This document shows, in pieces, positions 8,095-16,050 of a stretch of 35,706 nucleotides of DNA. Under the pieces are notes generated by a model, which did not search any database, was not told the origin of the DNA, and worked only from the letters and a program-made list of their open reading frames with translations. Every line of letters begins with the position of its first letter. Position 1 is the stretch's first letter. The DNA lies in NCBI GenBank assembly GCA_027335345.1, contig DAHWOF010000053.1, positions 1 through 35,706 on the forward strand, written 5' to 3'. The translations under genes and the position numbers were made by a program. The stretch comes from Granulicella sp. GTDB lineage: Bacteria > Acidobacteriota > Terriglobia > Terriglobales > Acidobacteriaceae.

Positions 8095-9056
8095 TCTCCG
8101 AAGCTATCGAAGGGGCGGCAGTGGACGAGCTCCGCAGCCGTTTTGATGTGCTCTATCTGCCGGACGCCTGGAAGTCGCCTCAGCTTCTGGCTGAGAAGGT
8201 CAGGGACTGCCGTGCGCTCATCGTGCGTAATCAGACGCCGGTAACGGCGCAGTTGATGGATGCGGCCCCCGAGCTACTGGTGATCGGGCGCGCCGGAGTA
8301 GGACTGGACAATGTGGATGTGGATTACGCTCGCCAGGCCGGCATAGTGGTAGCCTTCACGCCGGATCAGAATGCGATCAGCGTCGCAGAACTTGCCATCG
8401 GCCTCATGATCTCGCTGGTACGCTTCATCCCCGCCGCCGACCGCGATACCAAGGCAGGGAACTGGAACCGCCGCCGCTTTGTCGGCTCAGAGCTCTATGG
8501 CAAGACGCTGGGCATTGTTGGCGCCGGCAAAATTGGTTATCTTACCGCTCGGCGCGCTCGGGCTTTTGGCATGAGTGTGCTGGCCTGCGACCCATTCCTC
8601 AGCCCGGATAATGTTCTGCTCGCCGATCTTCAGGCCGAGTTGGTGACGCTGGAGGAGGTGTTTGCACGAGCGGATATTGTCTCCTGCCATCTGCCGGCTT
8701 CGCCGCAGACATCGGGGCTTCTAAACTCCTCCTGCTTTGAAAGGATGAAGCCCGGCTCTTACTTCATCAATACGTCGCGCGGGAAGGTGGTAAATGAGCC
8801 TGATCTGTTGTCCGCACTCAAGTCCGGAAGGCTAGCTGGTGTGGCGCTGGATGTTCGCGCCACCGAGCCACCGCAGCAGGGCGAGCTGGAGTCGATGTCC
8901 AATGTGATTCTGATGCCACACATTGGGGCCTGGACGCACGAGGCCCAGGATCGGGTGACCGTGGCCATCTGCGAGGACATCACTCGAGCGCTGGAGGGTA
9001 GACCGGTGGTGAGCGCGGTCCATCAGGCAACGCCCCAGCGCATGACCGCGCGGTAG
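8079..9056 (+). CDS. slcC: D-2-hydroxyacid dehydrogenase, candidate (S)-sulfolactate dehydrogenase SlcC
   Basis: A 325-residue D-isomer-specific 2-hydroxyacid dehydrogenase, similar in form to phosphoglycerate dehydrogenase without its regulatory domain. It has the NAD-binding GAGKIG motif (about 147-152) and the catalytic trio Arg234 (NTSRGK), Glu263 (in ATEPP) and His281 (PHIGAW). SlcC of sulfolactate utilisers belongs to this family and oxidises (S)-sulfolactate to sulfopyruvate. Paired with the adjacent ComC-like enzyme it would invert the stereocentre so that SuyAB can act. The start overlaps the upstream gene by 16 bases. Phosphoglycerate or glyoxylate/hydroxypyruvate dehydrogenase are alternatives by family alone. 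Confidence 0.75.
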   Translation: MPDILISEAIEGAAVDELRSRFDVLYLPDAWKSPQLLAEKVRDCRALIVRNQTPVTAQLMDAAPELLVIGRAGVGLDNVDVDYARQAGIVVAFTPDQNAISVAELAIGLMISLVRFIPAADRDTKAGNWNRRRFVGSELYGKTLGIVGAGKIGYLTARRARAFGMSVLACDPFLSPDNVLLADLQAELVTLEEVFARADIVSCHLPASPQTSGLLNSSCFERMKPGSYFINTSRGKVVNEPDLLSALKSGRLAGVALDVRATEPPQQGELESMSNVILMPHIGAWTHEAQDRVTVAICEDITRALEGRPVVSAVHQATPQRMTAR

Positions 9057-9117
9057 GCGTCACTGAAAGAAAGACGCTTCGGCGGCCACGAGGCGCCGGC
9101 AGAAAATTGGAGAGAAG

Positions 9118-10143
9118 ATGATTATGACCTCAGTTCTCACTCAGGGAAAGATTGCCGGTCTCAACGCCGTAGCCAATCCGCGAGGAGTCATTGCGGCGGC
9201 TGCACTGGACCAGCGCGGGTTGCTGAAAAAGATGATGGCAAAGGAGATGCGAGCCGGCGAACCGACCGATGCCATGGTCTCCGAGTTCAAGGAGATTGTT
9301 ACCGAGGCGCTGACGCATCACGCATCGGCAATCCTGCTGGATGTAGAGTATGGCCTGCCGGCCCTCGCGCATTGCAACGGGAAAGGCGCGATGCTGGCCT
9401 ACGAAAAGTCCGGCTATGATTTTACGGCTCCGGAGTTTTTACCCAGCCTGACGGAAGGATGGTCGGTGTTGCGGTTGAGCGAAGCGGGAGCCGCCGCGGT
9501 TAAGATTCTGCTCTTCTATTCGCCGTTTGAAGATGCCTGGGTGAATCAACAGAAGAAGGCTTGGGTGGAGCGAATTGGCGCCGAGTGCCGTGCGCTCGAT
9601 ATGCCCTTGTTTTTGGAGTTGCTCGCTTATGGCGTGGGCGAAGAGGAAAGCTCCCTGAGCTATGCAAGGCGCAAGCCGGAGATTGTGATTCGCTCCATCG
9701 AAGAGTTCACCGCGGATCGATACGGGGCCGACGTGCTCAAACTGGAGTTCCCGGTTCGCATGCAGTCGGTTCCTGGCATGAAGGTCTACACAGGTCAGCA
9801 AGCCTATTCTCGCGCTGAAGCTGCTGAGTACTTCCGGAGAGCCGCGGCCGCCTCCACCAAGCCGTTCGTATATCTCTCCGCGGGTGTTCCCAACAGCGCG
9901 TTCATTGAAGGGTTGGAGTTCGCGCTTGAAAGTGGCGTTCAGTTTCATGGAGTCCTGTGTGGCCGCGCTACCTGGCAAGGCGGCGTGCCCATCTTCGTGC
10001 AGCAAGGCGCTACGGCGCTGCGTGCGTGGCTGGAGACGGAGGGCGCGGAAAATATCTGCAAGGTGAACAAAGTGCTTGAGGCCGCGACTCCGTGGCAGGA
10101 GAAGTTTGGCGTCAAGCTGGCCTCATCCTCGCAGGTTCTTTGA
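9118..10143 (+). CDS. LacD-like class I aldolase, candidate sulfofructose-phosphate aldolase
   Basis: A 341-residue aldolase of the tagatose-1,6-bisphosphate aldolase (LacD) family. Visible landmarks are ALDQRG (29-34), Lys129 (AVKILLFY), Glu167 (PLFLELL) and the Schiff-base Lys208 (GADVLKLEFPV). In this pathway it would split sulfofructose-1-phosphate into dihydroxyacetone phosphate and sulfolactaldehyde, feeding the aldehyde dehydrogenase and lower glycolysis. Sulfoglycolytic aldolases of the class I type are known. Tagatose or fructose bisphosphate cleavage is possible, but no lac/tagatose genes are nearby. It is the last gene of the operon, 61 bases after the SlcC-like gene, with GGAGAG before the ATG. 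Confidence 0.83.
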   Translation: MIMTSVLTQGKIAGLNAVANPRGVIAAAALDQRGLLKKMMAKEMRAGEPTDAMVSEFKEIVTEALTHHASAILLDVEYGLPALAHCNGKGAMLAYEKSGYDFTAPEFLPSLTEGWSVLRLSEAGAAAVKILLFYSPFEDAWVNQQKKAWVERIGAECRALDMPLFLELLAYGVGEEESSLSYARRKPEIVIRSIEEFTADRYGADVLKLEFPVRMQSVPGMKVYTGQQAYSRAEAAEYFRRAAAASTKPFVYLSAGVPNSAFIEGLEFALESGVQFHGVLCGRATWQGGVPIFVQQGATALRAWLETEGAENICKVNKVLEAATPWQEKFGVKLASSSQVL

Positions 10144-10172
10144 AACATCTCTCGGCTTCAGGAGTATTCGAC

Positions 10173-11453
10173 TCAGGCTTGCGCTGCTTCGTTCCGAGCC
10201 ATCGTCCGGTACTTCCGCGCCAGAACAAACAGCGCAACGGTTCCAAGCAAGGGCATCAGCGCCGCCATCATAAAGACAGACCGATAGGAGCCATGATCCA
10301 CCAAATAACCGGTGAGTAGCGGAAACAGCAGGCCGGTCAGGCCGCTGGCAACGCCGCTCATTCCGGTCGCCCGTCCCACCTCCGCCCCGGTAAAGAGATC
10401 TGTGATTGCCCCGAACATATTCACGGAGAGGAAGTTGTGTCCGAAGATCGCGACGCTGATCATCGTGAGCGCCAGCGTGGGACCCGCCACGAACGGCACC
10501 AAAAAGCTGGCCAGGCACAGGCCGCTGCTGAAGTACATGGTGAGTTTGCGAACCCGGGGCGGATTCGCTCCGCGCCGCTGCAGCCAACCGGCTGCCCACC
10601 CTCCGGCAACGCCTCCAACACTGCCCAGGAAGAAGGGAATCCAGGAGAGGCTGCCGATCTGCGTCATCGTCATGTGCCGTGCGCTATAGAGATAGCTAGG
10701 TAGCCAGTACCAGTAAAACTGGATCACGGGACCGATGAAGGCGCGGCAGAGCACCACTGCCCAAGTAGACGAGTTGCTCAGCAGCGCCTTCAAAGGTATC
10801 TTCGGCGTCTCGCTGTCCTTCAACTCCTTGTTTCGGTGACTTGGGTAGGTGAGCCACCATAGCGCCACCCAGATAAATCCGAGCAGCGCGGGAACGAAAA
10901 ATGCAGCGCGGAACCCGTAGCGCTGCGCCAGATAGACGATCAGCGGTGGGGCAATCACGGCGCCGACCACGCTACCACTGTTGAAGATGCCTATGGCGAA
11001 GGTGCGTTCCTTCTCTTCAAAGGTCTCGGATACGACCTTCATCCCGCCGGAGAAGTTGCCGCACTCGGTTCCGCCCATCCCCAGTCGCGAAAGGCCGAGC
11101 TGCATCCCGGAGCGAACAAACGCCTGCGAGCCTGTGCACATTGACCACCAGCAGACCGCGGCGCACATCCCGATGCGGCATCCCCACTGATCCATCAACT
11201 GTCCCATGGGCAATTCGCCGCTCATCATGCCGAATTGAAAGGCGGCAACGATTCGCCCGTAGGCTTCGTCGGAGAGGTGGAACGCCGCCTTGATCAGCGG
11301 CGCCAACACGGACACAGTCTGACGATCGATGATGTTGATCACCGTGATCGCAAAGAGCAGCGAGAGAATCGTCCAGCGTTGGACGTTCGCCTGAGGAGGA
11401 GGCGCCGTAAGTTCTTCGACCGGGGTTCTGGTTGCCAAGCTGCAAGCTTCCAT
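10173..11453 (-). CDS. MFS transporter, ACS (anion:cation symporter)-like
   Basis: A 426-residue major facilitator protein with about 12 predicted membrane segments. The N-terminal NIIDRQTVSVLAP and G-x-x-x-D-x-x-G loop (GQLMDQWGCR) fit the anion:cation symporter group that includes hexuronate transporter ExuT. Its 3' end faces the aldolase gene across a 29-base gap, and an operator-like palindrome resembling that of the operon lies upstream. It is therefore the likely importer for the sulfosugar or a related acid in the inner membrane. Uptake of sulfoquinovose, its glyceride or sulfolactate cannot be told apart by sequence. No convincing ribosome-binding site precedes the ATG. Confidence 0.82.
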   Translation of the reverse strand: MEACSLATRTPVEELTAPPPQANVQRWTILSLLFAITVINIIDRQTVSVLAPLIKAAFHLSDEAYGRIVAAFQFGMMSGELPMGQLMDQWGCRIGMCAAVCWWSMCTGSQAFVRSGMQLGLSRLGMGGTECGNFSGGMKVVSETFEEKERTFAIGIFNSGSVVGAVIAPPLIVYLAQRYGFRAAFFVPALLGFIWVALWWLTYPSHRNKELKDSETPKIPLKALLSNSSTWAVVLCRAFIGPVIQFYWYWLPSYLYSARHMTMTQIGSLSWIPFFLGSVGGVAGGWAAGWLQRRGANPPRVRKLTMYFSSGLCLASFLVPFVAGPTLALTMISVAIFGHNFLSVNMFGAITDLFTGAEVGRATGMSGVASGLTGLLFPLLTGYLVDHGSYRSVFMMAALMPLLGTVALFVLARKYRTMARNEAAQA

Positions 11454-11639
11454 TCTGATTGATCTGCCGGCAGGATGTTCTTCGTCGGAATAGCCATCCG
11501 GCCAGGCGCGTTTGTTGCTTCGAGAAGGTTACGTCAAATGCGGCATGGCGTGCTCCCCATTTGTGCCTGGCTGCAAATACCTGCTGTGCTCGTGCTCCTG
11601 TTTGGGCAGGAGTTTTAGGCGCCCTCGACTTAGTCTCTA

Positions 11640-11675
11640 CCTTACGTATAATCGATTGGAAACGATTATTGCCAA
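11640..11675 (-). promoter_or_regulatory. Putative promoter of the MFS gene
   Basis: On the minus strand TTGGCA (11675-11670, 5 of 6 to TTGACA) is followed after 19 bases by TATACG (4 of 6). The palindrome lies in the spacer, the same geometry as at 301-330. A plus-strand TATAAT at 11647-11652 overlaps it, so the site could also control transcription toward the glycosidase gene. The 19-base spacing is long, which lowers confidence. Confidence 0.35.
11648..11669. promoter_or_regulatory. Putative GntR operator, site 3
   Basis: A perfect inverted repeat with seven-base arms ATAATCG and CGATTAT separated by eight bases. It shares the AATCGAT core with sites at 307-322 and 3034-3055. Its position between the divergent transporter and glycosidase genes suggests joint control with the sulfosugar operon. 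Confidence 0.5.
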
Positions 11676-12102
11676 ATGATAATCCATCTCAAAGGTCGGA
11701 GCCAAATGCCGGTCTCTTTTTGGGGGAAAGCTAGCGGCGGTGTTTTTGGAGGGCCGCTGGAGCGCAGGATCTTTTCCAGGGAAACTTCCTCGAGGCCTAC
11801 GTCCGGAGGCCTGTATCAGAAGACCCTGCTCGCTGAGATTCTGTCCATCGCGATCCACTGTTTACCGTCTCTCTTTTGCGCAAAGCGGCGCCGGGCCTGC
11901 CCCTCAGACGATGGAAAAGTCATTGTAGATGCTAAGAGGGGGTCAAATCAGGTGGCCATTTCTTGGGCTAAGCTTAATGCGAACTGCGCAATGTGGCGCT
12001 ACCGTGGCGCCAAGCCGGCCTAAGCGAAACCGGTCTTTTGAGTAAGCATGTCACGCAACACGTTTCGCCGTCATCGATAGACATCCAAAATGGGAGAAGG
12101 CA

Positions 12103-14307
12103 ATGGATCGTAGAACGTTTAACAAGGTGGCTGGTTTTACCGCGTTGGCTGCTCTGGCCGATATTGACAACGCCAGTGTGGCGCAGGACGCTGCCGCCGG
12201 CGGCGAGGTTGTGCTTGAAGACGCGGAGGTTATCCTTGCATTCGATCCTGCTTCCGGCGCGCTCACCCGGATGCAACGCAAGTCAACCATGTGGTCCATT
12301 GAGCGGCGCCCCGCCCTTGGCGCCTCCTTTCGCATGATGGTTCCCACGCCGGACCGCAGCGACAACTTTATCGTCGGGCACAAGCAACGCGCCAAGCGTG
12401 TGGAGAAGATCGCTCGCAACCAGGTTCAGATCGAATGGACAGACTTGCTCAGTGAGCATGCAGGCGTGCTGCCGATTACCTTCACGGCCACCGTTACGCT
12501 CCAAAGCGGGGATCTCACGTTTGATGGTGTGATTCACAATCAGTCGGATCTGAGCGTCGATACGATCGAGTATCCCTGCTTTGGGGATCTGACCCCGCCC
12601 ACGCTCAACGCACCGATGCTGGCTCATTCCATGTTTGTGGGAGCCTTGCAGACCCAGGAACTCTATCCAAGCTTTTCGAACAACCTTGGCTATTGGGGAG
12701 ATCGCTATCCCACCAAGATCATCAACACCGGCGCGTTTCGAAGCCAGTTTTGCCTGATTCAATCGCCGGAGCAGGGCATCTATGTGGTCATGAAAGACCC
12801 CGAGATCCGTTATTTCCTGCAGTTTATCTTTGCCCAACTTCCGGGCGTAGTGGATGCGAACACCAACGCCGTTCCCCGGACCGATGACATCTCCGGAACT
12901 CCGGTGCATCTTGAATTCCGTCTGTGCCACTTCGTCTTCATGCACCCCAAATCCTCCTTCCATCTCGCGCCCATCGTGGTGCGCCCCTATTCGGGCGACT
13001 GGCACGCCGGCCTGGATATCTACAAGCAGTGGCGCGCCACATGGTTCGGCAAGCCGCATATCCCCGACTGGGTGAAAGAAGTCCACTCTTGGCAGCAACT
13101 TCGCGTAGATGGCGCGGAGCAGGACTACCTGGTGCCCTATACGGATCTTGTGCAGTACGGCAAGGAGTGCGCCGAGAACGGCGTCAAGGCTATCCAAGTG
13201 GTCGGCTGGGCCTACGGCGGCCAGGACGGAGGCGATCCGGACCTTTCCACAGACCCGGGCCTTGGCACGTGGGAGCAACTCCACGACGCGATCGCACAGA
13301 TTCAGGCCATGGGCGTCAAGATCATCCTGTTTGGCAAGCCCATCTTCGCCGCCATCTCCAGGACCTGGTATAGGGAGGTTCTTTACAAGTACGAGTGCAC
13401 CGATCCCTATGGAGATAAGTACGAGTCCGGCGGCTACAGCTACACTACGCCGGTTCAGCTTGCCGGAATCAACAACCGCCGGCGCGCCATTATGGATGTC
13501 TGTTGCCAGGAGTACCGCGACATCGCCACGCACGAGTTCGAGAAGACGGTAAAGCTGGGCGCCGCCGGCTGGCTCTTCGACGAGGTGATGCAGCACAACG
13601 GCGTCATCTATAACTTCAGCGCCGATCATGGCTACAACCCTCCCGGCTACCTGTTCAACGCCGATATCCCGCTCGCCAGGCAGTTTCGCCAGGCCGCAGT
13701 CAACACCGACCCAAAATTCTTCCTGCCTGGCGGAGCCACCAACGGAGAGGATTTTCTCTTTTCCGGAGAAGGTCCGGGAGACTGGCTGATGCCATACTAT
13801 GTGCTCGGCTATTACCGGATCGATTGGGGTACGGTGCATGCTCTACGTTACATTGATCCCCAAGCCCCGCTCATGGCGGCTGTCCGCGGCTTCAATGCCC
13901 GGGATGAGATCAACCTGTGCCTGCTCTACCGTTACATCATGGAGTACGAGCCGTACAATTTCAAAGGGCACATCACAGATTTTCCGCTTACCCTGGAGTA
14001 TGGCAAAAAGGTCGATGCCCTGCGCAAGAAGTACCAGGCTTGGGTGTGGGACGCCGAGTTCCGCGACAATCTGGGAGCCAACGTACCTGCCGATGGCAAG
14101 GTCCGGTACACGGTATTTCGGCGTTCAGACGGCAAGCGTGCTGTTATTGTCGCTAGTCTCGAACAGACCAAGTCCGTGACCGTTGCCGTGGATCTTCCCA
14201 ACGCGGGCAAGCTTGTCTTCGCCACTCCCGAAGAACCAGACGCCAAGCCCTTCACCGGCTCTCTCCGGATCCCACCACGTTCAGCGGCAATAATGATGGA
14301 GTCGTAG
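12103..14307 (+). CDS. Exported DUF6259-like putative glycoside hydrolase
   Basis: A 734-residue protein. The N-terminus DRRTFNKVAG resembles a twin-arginine (Tat) signal, though the hydrophobic stretch after it is short. A beta-rich N-terminal domain (about 30-300) is followed by a TIM-barrel-like region: VGWAYGGQDGGDPDLS with D-P-x-LGTW, then a strand KIILFGKPIF. The pattern GWLFDEVMQHNG near residue 490 carries Asp/Glu residues where related retaining glycosidases have their nucleophile. This matches DUF6259-type and GH31/36/101-like barrels. In this locus it is a candidate for releasing sulfoquinovose or its glycoside from sulfolipid debris in the periplasm, since no GH31 or GH188 sulfoquinovosidase is present. 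The ribosome-binding site GGAGAAGG lies just upstream. Substrate is unproven. Confidence 0.7.
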   Translation: MDRRTFNKVAGFTALAALADIDNASVAQDAAAGGEVVLEDAEVILAFDPASGALTRMQRKSTMWSIERRPALGASFRMMVPTPDRSDNFIVGHKQRAKRVEKIARNQVQIEWTDLLSEHAGVLPITFTATVTLQSGDLTFDGVIHNQSDLSVDTIEYPCFGDLTPPTLNAPMLAHSMFVGALQTQELYPSFSNNLGYWGDRYPTKIINTGAFRSQFCLIQSPEQGIYVVMKDPEIRYFLQFIFAQLPGVVDANTNAVPRTDDISGTPVHLEFRLCHFVFMHPKSSFHLAPIVVRPYSGDWHAGLDIYKQWRATWFGKPHIPDWVKEVHSWQQLRVDGAEQDYLVPYTDLVQYGKECAENGVKAIQVVGWAYGGQDGGDPDLSTDPGLGTWEQLHDAIAQIQAMGVKIILFGKPIFAAISRTWYREVLYKYECTDPYGDKYESGGYSYTTPVQLAGINNRRRAIMDVCCQEYRDIATHEFEKTVKLGAAGWLFDEVMQHNGVIYNFSADHGYNPPGYLFNADIPLARQFRQAAVNTDPKFFLPGGATNGEDFLFSGEGPGDWLMPYYVLGYYRIDWGTVHALRYIDPQAPLMAAVRGFNARDEINLCLLYRYIMEYEPYNFKGHITDFPLTLEYGKKVDALRKKYQAWVWDAEFRDNLGANVPADGKVRYTVFRRSDGKRAVIVASLEQTKSVTVAVDLPNAGKLVFATPEEPDAKPFTGSLRIPPRSAAIMMES

Positions 14308-14466
14308 GCGCCCATCTCCGTGGATTATGCAAGCACAGGAGGGGGACGCCAGCGGCCGTTTGGTGTTTTGGGTAGTTCATCCAGCTGGCTCTTCCTCTCT
14401 GTGCCAATCATGGTGAGACAAGTACTCCCTCGGCAATTACTGTAGGGCGGAGAAGGAAATCTCATC

Positions 14467-14925
14467 GTGGAACACACCGTGCCTCCCTCCCAGCTTGGTT
14501 CTCCTTCCGGGGCCGTGTCGACGGCCCCTCGGCCGGCATTGCCCGAGGTCGAAGTGATCGCCCAGCCCCTGCGACGGCGCTTCAGTGCTGAGTACAAGCG
14601 ATCCATTCTCGACCGGGCGGATGCCGCTCAGGACAGCGGCGAGGTTGGCGCTTTGTTGCGCCGCGAGGGCCTCTACTCGTCGCATTTGATCACCTGGAAG
14701 CGGCAGCGCGCGCAGGGCGAGATCGATGCTCTCACGCCCAAAAAGCGCGGCCCCAAGGCCACCATTAGCCCGCTGACCAAGGAGATTCGCACGCTCCAGG
14801 CCGCTAACGCCCGCCTGACCAAAAAGCTCAAGCAGGCCGAGCTGATCATCGAGGTTCAAAAAAAAGTGGCTGCGCTGTTGGGCAACCCAATTCCCAACAT
14901 CCAGATCGACGAGGAGAACGGATGA
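14467..14925 (+). CDS. IS3-family transposase OrfA
   Basis: A 152-residue protein with an N-terminal helix-turn-helix of the IS3 OrfA type (RRRFSAEYKRSILDRAD, about 36-52, then SSHLITWKR) and a C-terminal coiled coil with a leucine-rich heptad pattern (about 110-140). It provides DNA binding to the IS ends in a functional element. The frame is intact and ends in an ATGA overlap with the OrfB start, but its partner is dead, so it is presumably no longer productive on its own. Confidence 0.88.
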   Translation: MEHTVPPSQLGSPSGAVSTAPRPALPEVEVIAQPLRRRFSAEYKRSILDRADAAQDSGEVGALLRREGLYSSHLITWKRQRAQGEIDALTPKKRGPKATISPLTKEIRTLQAANARLTKKLKQAELIIEVQKKVAALLGNPIPNIQIDEENG

Positions 14926-15972
14926 ACGCCGCCTCGGAGTCTGGGCAAAGACGTGGGCCAGGCGGCAGCCTGCCGTGCCTTGGCCCTGCCGCGGACCACG
15001 TTGTATCGCCACTTGCGGCCGTCGGCTGAGAGCCGGCCGCGGCCCACGCCCCGGCGCGCCTTGCACGCCGCCGAACGTCAACGGGTGCTCGATGCTCTAC
15101 ACTCCGAGCGCTTCCGCGACAAGGCGCCGGCCGAGATCTATGCCACCTTGCTCGACGAGGGCGTCTATCTCTGCTCGATCCGCGCCATGCACCGCATCCT
15201 GGCTGAAAACGGAGAACTCAAGGAGCGCCGCAACCAACTCCGCCATCCCCAGTACAAGAAGCCGGAACTGCTGGCCACCGGCCCCAATCAGGTCTGAACC
15301 TGGGACATCACCAAGTTGCTGGGCCCGGTCAAATGGACGTACTTCTACCTCTACGTCATCCTGGACATCTTCAGCCGCTGCGTGGTCGGCTGGATGGTGG
15401 CCTACCGCGAGTCCGCCGAGCTGGCCCGGCGGCTGATCGCGGAAACCTGCGCCCATCAAGAGATCCAGCCGGGGGCGCTGACCATCCATGCGGATCGCGG
15501 AACCTCGATGACCTCCAAGCCGGTGGCGCTGCTGATGGCCGATCTGGGCGTGACCAAGACCCACAGCCGTCCGCATGTCTCCGACGACAACCCCTACTCC
15601 GAAAGCCAGTTCAAGACGCTCAAGTACCGGGGTCCCCGCGGATAGGTCTTCATCCGCGGGGTGGTCAAGTACCGGCCTGAGTTCCCGGACCGCTTCGGAT
15701 CGCTCGAAGATGCGCGCGCCTTCTGCCAGCAGTTCTTCCCCTGGTACAACCGCGAGCATCACCACAGCGCCATCGCCCTGCTAACCCCGGAGATGCTGCA
15801 TTACAGCCTCGCCGGCGAGGTCATCCAGCAGCGCCAGCAAGTGCTCGACGACGCCTTCGCCCGCCATCCCGAACGCTTCGTCCGAACTTCACCAAAACAT
15901 CCGCCCCAGCCTACTGCGGTCTGGATCAACCCGCCCTCCCCAAGCCCGTCGAGAGAAGACCTTCAACTCTAA
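14922..15972 (+). pseudogene. IS3-family transposase OrfB (DDE), broken
   Basis: The reading frame can be followed as an IS3 integrase-core transposase with the DDE region: FYLYVILDIFSR, then HADRG (second Asp), then PYSESQFKTLKYR (Glu). There are three lesions. An extra T at about 14940 shifts the frame after six codons from the ATG at 14922. A TGA at 15295-15297 stands where the family has Trp (QVWTWDIT). A 45-bp insertion around 15631-15675 brings in a TAG at 15643-15645. The transposase is non-functional unless heavily recoded. The intact downstream part includes the typical FFPWYNREHHHSAI. Confidence 0.88.
15620..15675. repeat. 45-bp hairpin insertion flanked by 11-bp direct repeats
   Basis: TCAAGTACCGG occurs at 15620-15630 and again at 15665-15675. 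Between them is a perfect ten-base inverted repeat, CCCCGCGGAT (15634-15643) and ATCCGCGGGG (15652-15661), with an eight-base loop. The unit is 45 bp, so the frame is kept, but it brings in a TAG. The direct repeats look like a target duplication or slippage product around a small palindrome. Confidence 0.7.
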
Positions 15973-16050
15973 ATTCAAAACATACCTGACTCAAAATCGT
16001 TGACACGTTCCGATTGGGGCTGCCATTCTGATTCCGGAGCACGCCCAAGC

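Larger units (their letters stand above)
11454..12102. other. Divergent regulatory region between MFS gene and exported glycosidase
   Basis: A 649-base gap between divergent genes. It carries the operator-like palindrome at 11648-11669 and a small hairpin with six-base arms (CTCCTG 11595-11600, CAGGAG 11607-11612) followed on the plus strand by TTTT. The plus-strand frame at 11676-12023 has no ribosome-binding site or recognisable motif and I do not call it a gene. The segment 11615-11645 weakly resembles the right half of the structured repeat but is too degenerate to claim. Confidence 0.5.
14400..16005 (+). mobile_element. Degenerate IS3-family insertion sequence
   Basis: About 1.6 kb. The ends are proposed from an imperfect terminal inverted repeat: the left end at 14400-14424 matches the reverse complement of 15981-16005 at roughly two thirds of positions, and both end in TG/CA as IS3 elements do. 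It encodes OrfA (intact) and OrfB (broken). I see no clear target duplication, so the boundaries are approximate. It sits between the two exported hydrolase genes and its right end lies 45 bases before the second one. Confidence 0.65.

Noticed and set aside
11594-11616. Hairpin plus TTTT resembling a plus-strand terminator
   Set aside because: No plus-strand gene ends upstream of it, since the preceding gene is on the minus strand. It may be only a leader structure of the MFS transcript.
11676-12023. 115-codon plus-strand frame in the divergent region
   Set aside because: No ribosome-binding site, no motif, and arginine- and serine-rich chance composition. It overlaps likely regulatory DNA.
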